Shown here one piece after another: positions 28,114 to 36,190 of a DNA stretch of 36,190 nt. The stretch's first letter is position 1. Each line of letters begins with the position of its first letter. Under the pieces are notes generated by a model. That model was given only the letters and a program-made list of their open reading frames with translations. It was not told the origin of the DNA and did no database searches. Source of the stretch: a virus; IMG/VR virus record IMGVR_UViG_3300021197_001618, positions 1 through 36,190 of that record. One strand, given 5' to 3'. Made by a program: the position numbers and the translations under genes.

Positions 28114-30903
28114 TTATGCGTTATTGGAGCGAGAAATCTCATTCCAATTTGTTCCGTCGCAGACGAGCTGCATCGTGTCGCCCACTGTCGCGGAAAAGTT
28201 TCCGGCGATATTGATGTTAGACCCGTCTGTCACAGTGATAGACCCACCGAACTCAAGAGTTACTTTTTGCCCGCTGTACCCTGCTGTGATGGTGCCGACC
28301 CCCGTCGTTCCGGTAAGCCGAACGTATTCAATTCCAGAAGGGATCACGATAGTTCCGCTTGACGCAACATCAGCCCTCGTACTCGAGGTAGGCCCGACGC
28401 GCTTCACTACGGACTTAGTTGGAATTCTCACGTCCAGCGTGACGTTCCCGCTCGCGACCGCGCTAGAGATCGTCACCGCAGTTGGGTTCGCTGAGCATAG
28501 GATTCCGTACTGCTGCGAGGCGAGCGGCTGAACATCGACTTGGAGCTTTTGAAGAGATGCGCCGGACAGGTTCGAGGAAAACACTGTGTCCAGAACGGCG
28601 ACGTTCGCGCTGCTCACCCTGACCATCCTTCGCCACTCGGCGGGGCTACTCGCAAGAACCCACGTCTTGCCAGTAACTTCCGTGTGCAGAGCGCCGCTAG
28701 AGCCCGCTACTGCGTAGTCCGTCGTGGAGAACGTCCCCGTTAGCGCGGTTACGTTCCCCGAAGCAGAGTATGTAAATGGACCGCTTGTTTCTGCTGTTAG
28801 GTCGTCTCCACTCATGCTCACGATCTTCACGTCCGCGTGAGATCCTGAGCCCCCCGCATCTACGAGACGGATGTGCTGCCCCACGTTAAGGAGCCCCGGA
28901 GCAATCATGCTGACTGCGTATTGGTTGCCTGTCGTAGACCCAGGCTGGAACGAGGCTCCGTTAGTCTTCGTTGACCAATTTTGAGTGTCTGAAGCTGTCA
29001 CGTCTACGACCGACACGCGATCAACGTCGTTAATCAGTATCCCGCAGCGAACCCCTGAGCCAAGAGCTGAATCTTGTCCGTTGTTGTTGTACGTCCCGCC
29101 CCGGATGTATACGTCGCTCCCCTTGTCTACAACGACACCGTTTGAACCGTTATACATAGAGAGGCAGGCGTCCAGCACTACGTCCGACGACTCAGGTGTA
29201 GGAGCGTTGGCAAAGTGGCCGTTGGCTAGATCCTGATCTACACGGAAACCGTTGTTATCGTTTCCTATCGCCGAACAGTTAGTAAGCCTCACACCACCCG
29301 ACTGAATTGCGAACCCGTCCGCCTCGGCCCCCATCACGAGAGCGTTTGAGATCGTCAGGTTCCGACACGCCGCGTTAGAACGATAGTTATTAGCGACCCC
29401 TGGCACGGTCGGTCGAAGCCCCAATCCGGCAGTGCGGCACCGAACGCCAATTCCGCCAGCCGCCGCCGTGTTGTACTCCAAATTGCAGTAGATCCCCTCG
29501 ATTGCGGTGTCCTCGCAGGTATGTATCGAAATGCCTTCGTCGTATCCGCCGTCTACCGACAACCCGCGCAGGTTAGACCGGGACGTTGAGTCGATTGCGA
29601 AACCCATCCCAGGCTTAGTAACGCCTGTGAAGCCGGTCGCTACCAGACCGGATGCGTCGAATCGAAGCATACGCTCGAAGGTGAACGCGGTGGCGGTAGG
29701 CTCTAGGCCGCTGTTATCCGGCGCGAAGTCCACGATCCGCACATTTTTCATGGCTAAGTTATCAGCGTCTCTGAACTCCGTCGCGTGCTGATAAATCGCC
29801 TTCCCGTTGTTGCTGATCCCCTCAAATGTGACGTTCTCAACACGACCGTTATTCGCTTCCTGATGAGTGCAGCCCTTACCGCAGTCCTTTACGTGGATGT
29901 TTTCAAAGACCGAATTACTCCCGCTACCGAAATACCATCCCGCGTGGAGGAAGTCATGGATGTAGGTGTTGCTGACACGGATGTGAGTCGGCCCGCCGAC
30001 CACGCGAATTGATGTCATCACCTGAGCGGTATGCCCTCCAGTAAGTGCAGCCGCGTTGCCATCGAACTGCCCCCCCTCGACAGACGAGAAGTCCGATCCT
30101 GTCGAAAACTTTAAGATTGCCTGATCTTGTCCCCCAGTAATACTTCTCTGTTTTAGGATGGCTAGCGGCTCTAACGTAATCTGACACTTCTTGGTAATCG
30201 TGACTTCATCCAGCATGTAAGTTCCAGCAGGAAAAAACAAAGAGCCGCCTTGAGCACATGCTGCTTGCACCGATGCTGTGTCGTTCGCGGACCCATTTCC
30301 AAGTGCGCCGAAGTCTTTTACGCTGAGCATATCTCCGGTGTGGTCTTGCAGGGTTCTATTTGTAACTCCCCCGGTCGCAATAACGGCACCCACAAGACCG
30401 CTTGCCTGAGCGTCAACGTAGTCTTTTGTTACTAAGTCAGTCCCTAAAATGCCAGTTGTAAGGTTCTTGATCCGGTTGTTCTTCGCGTCATACGCACCCG
30501 ATCCGTCTACGTCACCGTCTGGCAGAGTGATAGAACGGTCTGCAATATCCCGAGACCGCTTGTTGATGTTGAGCTGCTTATCAAGCGCGTCTTCGTGAGA
30601 CTGTGCAGGGAATGCGCCGCCAGTGCTGTAGTCGGTGAGCTGCGTGAGCTCAGGGTCTAAGATGATAGAAACTGTTTCGCCTAGAAGCGGGGCAGTCACA
30701 AAATCTACAGCGCCACCTACAGACGAACCGACACCCGATACGGTGTAGTCAGTCGTAATCGTTTTAACGGAATCAACACCCGCCGCACTTTGAACGACGA
30801 CCTTCAAACTCGCTTGGTCGAGAATGCGAAAACTGTAAGCGAACGAAGTCGTAGACCCGTTACCAGAGTAGGATAGTCGCTTTAACTGGCTTGAAATAGT
30901 CAT
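28114..30903 (-). CDS. Tailspike with pectate-lyase-like beta helix
   Basis: In this 929-residue protein, residues 1-130 resemble the virion-attaching N-terminus of T7-type tail fibres. Near 193-230, SVKDFGALGNGSANDTASVQ and LFFPAGTYML mark the start of a pectate-lyase/right-handed beta-helix domain that runs for about 500 residues. The last 90 form a small beta domain with GDTMQLVCDGTNWNEISRS. It should bind and probably cleave a host polysaccharide. AAGGGAA precedes the ATG. It follows the giant internal protein with one base between. Confidence 0.92.
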   Translation of the reverse strand: MTISSQLKRLSYSGNGSTTSFAYSFRILDQASLKVVVQSAAGVDSVKTITTDYTVSGVGSSVGGAVDFVTAPLLGETVSIILDPELTQLTDYSTGGAFPAQSHEDALDKQLNINKRSRDIADRSITLPDGDVDGSGAYDAKNNRIKNLTTGILGTDLVTKDYVDAQASGLVGAVIATGGVTNRTLQDHTGDMLSVKDFGALGNGSANDTASVQAACAQGGSLFFPAGTYMLDEVTITKKCQITLEPLAILKQRSITGGQDQAILKFSTGSDFSSVEGGQFDGNAAALTGGHTAQVMTSIRVVGGPTHIRVSNTYIHDFLHAGWYFGSGSNSVFENIHVKDCGKGCTHQEANNGRVENVTFEGISNNGKAIYQHATEFRDADNLAMKNVRIVDFAPDNSGLEPTATAFTFERMLRFDASGLVATGFTGVTKPGMGFAIDSTSRSNLRGLSVDGGYDEGISIHTCEDTAIEGIYCNLEYNTAAAGGIGVRCRTAGLGLRPTVPGVANNYRSNAACRNLTISNALVMGAEADGFAIQSGGVRLTNCSAIGNDNNGFRVDQDLANGHFANAPTPESSDVVLDACLSMYNGSNGVVVDKGSDVYIRGGTYNNNGQDSALGSGVRCGILINDVDRVSVVDVTASDTQNWSTKTNGASFQPGSTTGNQYAVSMIAPGLLNVGQHIRLVDAGGSGSHADVKIVSMSGDDLTAETSGPFTYSASGNVTALTGTFSTTDYAVAGSSGALHTEVTGKTWVLASSPAEWRRMVRVSSANVAVLDTVFSSNLSGASLQKLQVDVQPLASQQYGILCSANPTAVTISSAVASGNVTLDVRIPTKSVVKRVGPTSSTRADVASSGTIVIPSGIEYVRLTGTTGVGTITAGYSGQKVTLEFGGSITVTDGSNINIAGNFSATVGDTMQLVCDGTNWNEISRSNNA

Positions 30904-30904
30904 G

Positions 30905-33900
30905 TTATTCCCTTAGAAATTCTTCGATTTTATCGACTGGATAGGATGGAGGAAATCCGTACATAAATGATCTCAACACATCTAACGATTCCCAAGCTGC
31001 ATCTTCGATGTCTCCCTCTCGAACTGAACCCAAGAACGTACCCGTGTTTTTCACAACCCTAGCTATAGACGGTTCAAACCCAAATGAGTTTTGACCAGTG
31101 ACGGCACCCGAAAACAATGTGACAACTGGGACTGTGCCCATCGCTTCTGAAACAAGAATCTGAGCCAGCCACTTCAAGTAGCCAACAACGTCTGCGTCGT
31201 CTTCTGGCCCACCACGCCCACCCATCGCGGCTTTCATCAAGTCGTATGTGATGCCAGGGATGATAAGAGCAAAAGTCAAGTCGGCTAAAATTGCAGCCTT
31301 TCCCCTGTCTTTGACAGTTCTCAATCCCAGCGTGACGGCTTGATTGTAAACAGCGCTCATGTACGAGTAGAAGACCGTGAAGATCTTTGAGAGTTCCGTA
31401 CCTCTCTGAATAGCGGCCAGATCCTTAGTATCGCCACCGCCCTGTGATATCCGAACAACCTTCTCGGCTAATCTCTGGGCATCCTTGGGCGACATATCGA
31501 GCTCTTGTATCGCGGCCTCTTGTACCGCTAAGTACACCGGAAGATCAACGGCATAAACCTGCAATTTGCCAATCAGACGCATACCAAAGTCCGCGACTTC
31601 TTTGCTCTTCTGCTCAGTAGTTAAAGCGCCTTTGATTGCCTTCTTTGCCAAGGTTGACGAGTCTTTGCTCGCCAAGCTCATTGAGCCAACGTCTACAGAT
31701 CGGCTGAGATCTCTTGCCTCTCTGCCAATGTATTTAATCCTCTGCCTAATCGTCGCAGACTCTTCAAATACACTTTCAGCTTCACGAGCAACAAACGCAG
31801 GGTTCGACATAACCGTTGCGTGATACTTCGCATAGTTGGGGATCATCTTGCGCGCTACACCGTAGGCGTTTGAGTGGCCCAACGGCTGGCCCATGAGTGT
31901 GCTCAGCCTGAATGCAAGAGCGCCGGCTGTTTCACCTAGCCTGATACGCTTCATAAACGAATTGAGCCCAGCGATGTTGGCGCTTTCGGTAACTCGGTCG
32001 TTGGCTATATCCATAAGCCACGGCTCAAACAACGAGAAATACTCTTCCCCTAGAGTCGTTTCTTGAAGAGCTCTTCGGATGTCTTCGTGCTTGAGTAGCT
32101 TGTGAACTTGCATCAGCGTGTCTCGAGTGGACACCTTGCTTACAATCTCGTCGATATGGTTAGGGATGACTGAAAGGTCAAAGAGGATTGCGCGGTCTTT
32201 TACCTTTCGCATCCGCTCGTTTGCCGCTCCTGGCCTTCCAGAGATTGAGGCAAACGGATTAACGATCCCGTCGTTGATAGATTTCTTGTTTAGGTCTTCG
32301 GCCCGCATTGAATGGAACGGATCGTAAATGATTGGAAAGTAAGCGCCTTGGAAATCTCCAAATGGAGTTTTGATCGTGCGACCGATTACCTTCTCAGGAA
32401 CGATTCCAGCAGTGCGCGCCTCGTCCGCTGCGATCTCCGACCAAAGACTACCGATAATCTCGGAAGCCTCTTTGGCAAAAGCGTAATCCTCTCGGCTCAT
32501 CTTGCTGAATACAAACGCTTCAACGTCTTGAAGTTTCCAGCCGTTGCCGTCTTCAATCCTCTGCACGTTTCCGTTGTTACCGATATTCAAAAACAGAGAG
32601 ACAACCTCGAGCATGTTCATCTCTACGTTCTTGCCTGTTCGCCTGCTTTTGAACGGAGTCTCGAAGACTTTTGAGTATTCCTCGATTCGAGGTTTTAGGT
32701 AGCTCTCCATGAGTGCGTTTAGTTCTTCGGTCTTTTCGGCAGATAGATCGTTTCGGCGCTCTACTGAATCACTAACTGGCTGATAGACCTTTTGGGACCA
32801 CGCTCCGTTGGGGTCCAACCCGTCAAATAATAAAGAGATAGCTTCCATCTTTGCTAGAGAAGCCTCTGCTCCTACAAATATGCTTCTCATCTTGTCTAAA
32901 AGTCGCGCATTACCTCTGCGTAGATCACGCCCTGTCACGTTCTTCTTGATCGCATCAACCAACGATGCCCGAACTTCCGCCTGCATTTCCTTTTGACCGG
33001 CAGCGTTAAACTCGAACTGCCTAACGGCGATCGTTTCGATATTCTTCAGCGCATCGGTGAGCTCTGAAAGCTCCTTAATGGTCAGCTCTTTCCAGCTCTT
33101 TGTGAAAGCCTCGTCCCTGATCTTGTCAGAGATATAAATCGGGTCGTATTCTGATTCTCTTTCGATAATAAACTCAGAGAGAGATTTTCTGTTCTCGATC
33201 TCTTTGATGGTTCTGCTTACGTTCAAATCAAAACGATTAAGCAAGCCAAGTATGACCTGCAAGTATTCTTGACCGGCCAAGCCTATTCGCGAAAGTCGTC
33301 TCTTCGTCTGAAGACGGTTCGCGAAATTAGCTGCCTTCAGCCCGTTCTCTTTGGCGCGCCTTGCGTCGGACTCAAGCAGAGCATTCAAAACCTGCCGACG
33401 CTTGTGCATAGATGACTTCGCAAAGTCGTCTTGGATTGCTGCCTCAAGAGCGAGCCGGCCTTCTCTGGCGGCTGCTAGCCGGTACTTGTGAGGCTTCAGG
33501 TGCCGCCACTGCGTGTTCTCTATGATCTCGCGAGCCTTGCCCCTGGCCTCACTTAAAGCCATTGCTGGGACGCCTGCGCGCTTTGATGCGTCCTTTTCCT
33601 CGACAAGCAAATCGCTTACTTCACGCTCAACCTGCTCGTCTTTCAGTTGCTCCTGAGTGGCAAACATCCGATCCATGATCTCGACGATTTCAGGAGACAG
33701 CGGACCTTGGAATCCGGGGATGTTTTCCATAGCCCCGTAAAGCTTCGTGAGCCATGCGCCAAACTTCTTAAAGACCGCGCGGAGTGCTTTCGTAGGAGAG
33801 ATTCCGCGCATAAAATAGTTTTCAGTCCACGAAGCCCATTGCTCTTGAAACTCAGACGAGAAGACATCATCCGTTCCGACTGCTTCGCGCATGTGCGCCT

Positions 33901-36190
33901 TGATCGTTTCGAGATCCGCAGCAAACTCGCCGCCGTCTACTCGGGCGTCCTTGTCAAGTTGAGCAAGCCAGAGGTGCCCCGACTCGTGAAGGAATGTCGA
34001 ACGATCTGCGGCTTCACCTAACCGGATAACGACGTTGCGGAGCTCGGGGTCTGATAGGTCGATGGAGCCGCGTTCGGGCTGAAAGAACGTCTTTGCAATC
34101 TCAATCGCGTTCTCGTCGTAGATGACGTAATTGGTGGCTGTGCCGGGTCCGCCGCTAATCTGGTTGGCTTGGTACTTGTGACCCTTGATGCCGGCGGCGC
34201 TCAAAGCCTTAGAAACTTCGGCATCCCCTCCGTAATATTCTGCCATAGTCCTATAAAAAGACTCGCCTGTAGCTTTATGAATGCGGCTTTTAGGATCAGC
34301 GAACGCAGCGCTAATTGTTCTATTCAAAGTTTGCCCGTCAACCTGCTCCATCCAGTTGTCACTGTGCATGGTGCGACGAAAGTCGAGCATAATCTCCTGA
34401 ACCTTTGGAATCTGCTCGCTCAGCGGCGCGTCCCAGTCCATTAGCTCGTTGTCTTCGGGGATCTCGACTTGGAAGAGTTGGCCTTGGTCAGCTTCAAGCT
34501 CAATGCCTGCTTCAATTGCCCCCTTCAGCTCCCTTACGTCTTTTTTCAAGCTCTCAACAATGGTTGAGTCTTTAATTAATTCCTCAGTAGCGAGAAGTCG
34601 CTCCCATAGCGAAACAACATCTCCAAAGTTATTAAGCCCGCTTCTCCGCGAAACGCTACGCATAGCATCGTATGTAGCCCCAGCTTGGGGACGGGTCAGA
34701 CCGAGGGATGTCTCTATCAAGTCCATGATAGATCCCCGGTCATCGGCAAGTTTGACGGAATCCCCGGAACCTATGCGAACGCCAATGTCCGACTTTCCAC
34801 TTAAAGCATTACGATAGAACTCCGCAATCCCGCGCGAGCTGGAGAAGTACAGCCCCCACCCAAACGCCTGCGCGCCCTCGCCTGTGCCGATGGCGTCCAT
34901 GCTGAACTTGTCAAAGCGGTGCGGGCCACCGTGGAAGGCGGGTTGTTCAAATCGGCGAGAAGTAAAGTCAAGAACCGGAACTATCTCAATTCCCAATTCT
35001 TTGGCTGCGATGGCTCTGTGTCTTCCATCCGAAGCACGAACATCTGTTAGGTCATCTTTGTAAATAGTGAGCGGGTCAAGAGGTTCGCCCCGCTCCATCT
35101 TCTCCTTGAGTTCGTCTATGTTTTCCCGCGTCAGTTCGTCAATCTCAAGCGGTTTTGTGCGAGACAGAAACTCGTCTGGGGTCATCTCAACTAAAGAAGC
35201 ACCTCGCGCCTTATAATCTGCGTCTGCGTACCATCTGTCTCTTGACTCCAACGGATATTCGCTTTGGTCGAAGGTGCGGGTAGCGCCCTCGGGCAACTCC
35301 TGACCCGGACCAATGATCTGCGGCATACCCTCTTGAGCAATCAACTGGCTAAGAGAGAGCCCCTTACGATCTGCGCGCGCTTCCATTTGAGCGAGGGCGA
35401 TCTCTGTAAACGCAGACGCTTCCGAGTTTTCATAGGTGCCGCGCAACTGACCCCAGATCATTGCCGATGCGTCTTCTCGAGCCTGGGATTCAGTCAATGA
35501 CTCTTGATCTGCGTCTACCTTCGCATCAAGTTCAGCACGCTCGGATTCGGTGAGCTCCGCAAGCATTGCTTCGCCGGACTCTTCCAACGCGCCCGAGATG
35601 CTTCCCTTGAAAGCGTCCGCCTGCACCGCTGTCATATCTTCGGGAGTGAACCGGACGTGCCTAGAAATCGCACTCGCTAGCGGAGTGTGGGCCACGTTGA
35701 GCATGTAATCTTCAATCGACAGAACGATGTCGTTGCCAGTCTCCGCCGAGTCTTCAATCTGTGCCTGAAGACCTTCAATGGACGCGATGATCTCTTGAAT
35801 CGAACGAGGATCTTCAACATTGCCCATGAACCGCTGAACGGCTTCGCTTGAGATGTAGATCTCGCCCTGCGGATAGCTGCGCTTTACATGATCTGCGTAT
35901 GCCTCTGGATTCGTCTCCCGCAAGGTAGACTCCGAGGCCGTCTTGTTCATCTTCATCACGCGGCTTAGGGTTGCCCCAGCCTTCTGGACGCCTGACAGAT
36001 TGTTCAGATTCTTGACAGCACCACGGACACGATCAGCGTTAAGGCCCAGAGCGCCAGACGTTTCTGTCAGCGCTTGACCAGTTAAGCCCATGCCGCCGCC
36101 GCCTTGAGCGCCAGCAATCGCAGACTCAAAGACTCGAGCCCAAAATGCTTCGCTTCCGTTTCGCGTGACACTCTCGCCCGTCTCTAAATC
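30905..36190 (-). CDS. Giant polyvalent internal virion protein, C-terminal part
   Basis: Joined to the frame at 1446-1 this makes 2,153 residues. Full-length positions: a ParB-like segment with ASDGRHRAIAAKELGI (about 740-802); an ADP-ribosyltransferase-like domain from FHGGPHRFDKFS through GWGLYFSSS to NYVIYDENAIEIAK (about 810-1092); a zincin-like site FLHESGHLWL (about 1126); long coiled helices; and a C-terminal region resembling LPD38 (about 1755-2153) with DLAAIQRGTELSKIFTVFYS. In polyvalent phage proteins such domains enter the host with the DNA. Position fits a gp16-type internal protein. An internal ATG at 36091 is not the true start. Confidence 0.85.
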   Translation of the reverse strand, partial: DLETGESVTRNGSEAFWARVFESAIAGAQGGGGMGLTGQALTETSGALGLNADRVRGAVKNLNNLSGVQKAGATLSRVMKMNKTASESTLRETNPEAYADHVKRSYPQGEIYISSEAVQRFMGNVEDPRSIQEIIASIEGLQAQIEDSAETGNDIVLSIEDYMLNVAHTPLASAISRHVRFTPEDMTAVQADAFKGSISGALEESGEAMLAELTESERAELDAKVDADQESLTESQAREDASAMIWGQLRGTYENSEASAFTEIALAQMEARADRKGLSLSQLIAQEGMPQIIGPGQELPEGATRTFDQSEYPLESRDRWYADADYKARGASLVEMTPDEFLSRTKPLEIDELTRENIDELKEKMERGEPLDPLTIYKDDLTDVRASDGRHRAIAAKELGIEIVPVLDFTSRRFEQPAFHGGPHRFDKFSMDAIGTGEGAQAFGWGLYFSSSRGIAEFYRNALSGKSDIGVRIGSGDSVKLADDRGSIMDLIETSLGLTRPQAGATYDAMRSVSRRSGLNNFGDVVSLWERLLATEELIKDSTIVESLKKDVRELKGAIEAGIELEADQGQLFQVEIPEDNELMDWDAPLSEQIPKVQEIMLDFRRTMHSDNWMEQVDGQTLNRTISAAFADPKSRIHKATGESFYRTMAEYYGGDAEVSKALSAAGIKGHKYQANQISGGPGTATNYVIYDENAIEIAKTFFQPERGSIDLSDPELRNVVIRLGEAADRSTFLHESGHLWLAQLDKDARVDGGEFAADLETIKAHMREAVGTDDVFSSEFQEQWASWTENYFMRGISPTKALRAVFKKFGAWLTKLYGAMENIPGFQGPLSPEIVEIMDRMFATQEQLKDEQVEREVSDLLVEEKDASKRAGVPAMALSEARGKAREIIENTQWRHLKPHKYRLAAAREGRLALEAAIQDDFAKSSMHKRRQVLNALLESDARRAKENGLKAANFANRLQTKRRLSRIGLAGQEYLQVILGLLNRFDLNVSRTIKEIENRKSLSEFIIERESEYDPIYISDKIRDEAFTKSWKELTIKELSELTDALKNIETIAVRQFEFNAAGQKEMQAEVRASLVDAIKKNVTGRDLRRGNARLLDKMRSIFVGAEASLAKMEAISLLFDGLDPNGAWSQKVYQPVSDSVERRNDLSAEKTEELNALMESYLKPRIEEYSKVFETPFKSRRTGKNVEMNMLEVVSLFLNIGNNGNVQRIEDGNGWKLQDVEAFVFSKMSREDYAFAKEASEIIGSLWSEIAADEARTAGIVPEKVIGRTIKTPFGDFQGAYFPIIYDPFHSMRAEDLNKKSINDGIVNPFASISGRPGAANERMRKVKDRAILFDLSVIPNHIDEIVSKVSTRDTLMQVHKLLKHEDIRRALQETTLGEEYFSLFEPWLMDIANDRVTESANIAGLNSFMKRIRLGETAGALAFRLSTLMGQPLGHSNAYGVARKMIPNYAKYHATVMSNPAFVAREAESVFEESATIRQRIKYIGREARDLSRSVDVGSMSLASKDSSTLAKKAIKGALTTEQKSKEVADFGMRLIGKLQVYAVDLPVYLAVQEAAIQELDMSPKDAQRLAEKVVRISQGGGDTKDLAAIQRGTELSKIFTVFYSYMSAVYNQAVTLGLRTVKDRGKAAILADLTFALIIPGITYDLMKAAMGGRGGPEDDADVVGYLKWLAQILVSEAMGTVPVVTLFSGAVTGQNSFGFEPSIARVVKNTGTFLGSVREGDIEDAAWESLDVLRSFMYGFPPSYPVDKIEEFLRE
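35921..36190. repeat. Contig-end overlap, right copy
   Basis: Same sequence as 1-270 with three mismatches. It should be counted once when the genome is circularised. The overlap lies within the N-terminal quarter of the giant protein gene. Confidence 0.95.

Noticed and set aside
1-36190. CRISPR array, transposase or integrase
   Set aside because: No regularly spaced repeats, no IS-like inverted ends and no recombinase motif were seen in any frame; the repeats at 20.6-23.2 kb are too few and irregularly spaced.

Overview
The window is a complete, circularly assembled genome of a short-tailed (podovirus-like) bacteriophage. Bases 1-270 repeat as 35921-36190 with three mismatches, so the unit genome is about 35,920 bp and one very large gene is cut by the contig ends. 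The virion set (terminase, portal, scaffold, capsid, two tail-tube proteins, internal proteins, tailspike) fits a podovirus with a BPP-1- or T7-like head-tail layout. I see no integrase, RNA polymerase, DNA polymerase, primase or helicase, so it presumably depends on the host replisome and RNA polymerase. The host is probably an aquatic Gram-negative proteobacterium. The evidence is a two-protein spanin pair, signal-peptide proteins beside the tailspike, and a possible PEP-CTERM (exosortase) sorting signal in one small protein.

Layout. A divergent control region lies at 17.25-17.40 kb. To the right (+ strand, 17.4-22.6 kb) runs an early operon: tiny cysteine-rich proteins, a coiled-coil/DnaJ-like zinc protein, SSB, a Sak3-type annealing protein, two related XRE-type regulators, a YkgJ-like metal-chelating protein and a C5-cytosine DNA methyltransferase. 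To the left (- strand) the transcription unit starts with a Cro/YdaS-like regulator and a PAPS-reductase-like protein, then small accessory genes, a PD-(D/E)XK nuclease, packaging (13.9-12.2 kb), portal, scaffold, capsid and tail tube (11.2-3.5 kb) and internal virion proteins. It crosses the contig junction through a 2,153-residue multidomain protein and continues with the tailspike, two signal-peptide proteins, lysis genes (M15 endolysin, holin candidate, Rz/Rz1), a metallophosphoesterase and a SprT-like protein. The two units converge at about 22.5 kb.

Most genes touch or overlap by ATGA, TGATG, TAATG or TTGA junctions, which implies strong translational coupling. TTG and GTG starts are common.

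The most interesting region is 20.6-23.2 kb. Three copies of a 31-bp direct repeat end successive genes or gene remnants. A 26-bp direct repeat derived from the 3' end of the SprT-like gene brackets a roughly 1.6-kb block holding the methyltransferase and two small genes, like an insertion footprint. Inside that block the methyltransferase is overlapped almost end to end in the +1 frame by an open frame carrying its own recognisable phage-protein motifs, and its tail is antisense to the PEP-CTERM-like helix. The second highlight is the giant polyvalent virion protein, which combines ParB-like, ADP-ribosyltransferase-like and HExxH protease-like segments with a C-terminal LPD38-like region.
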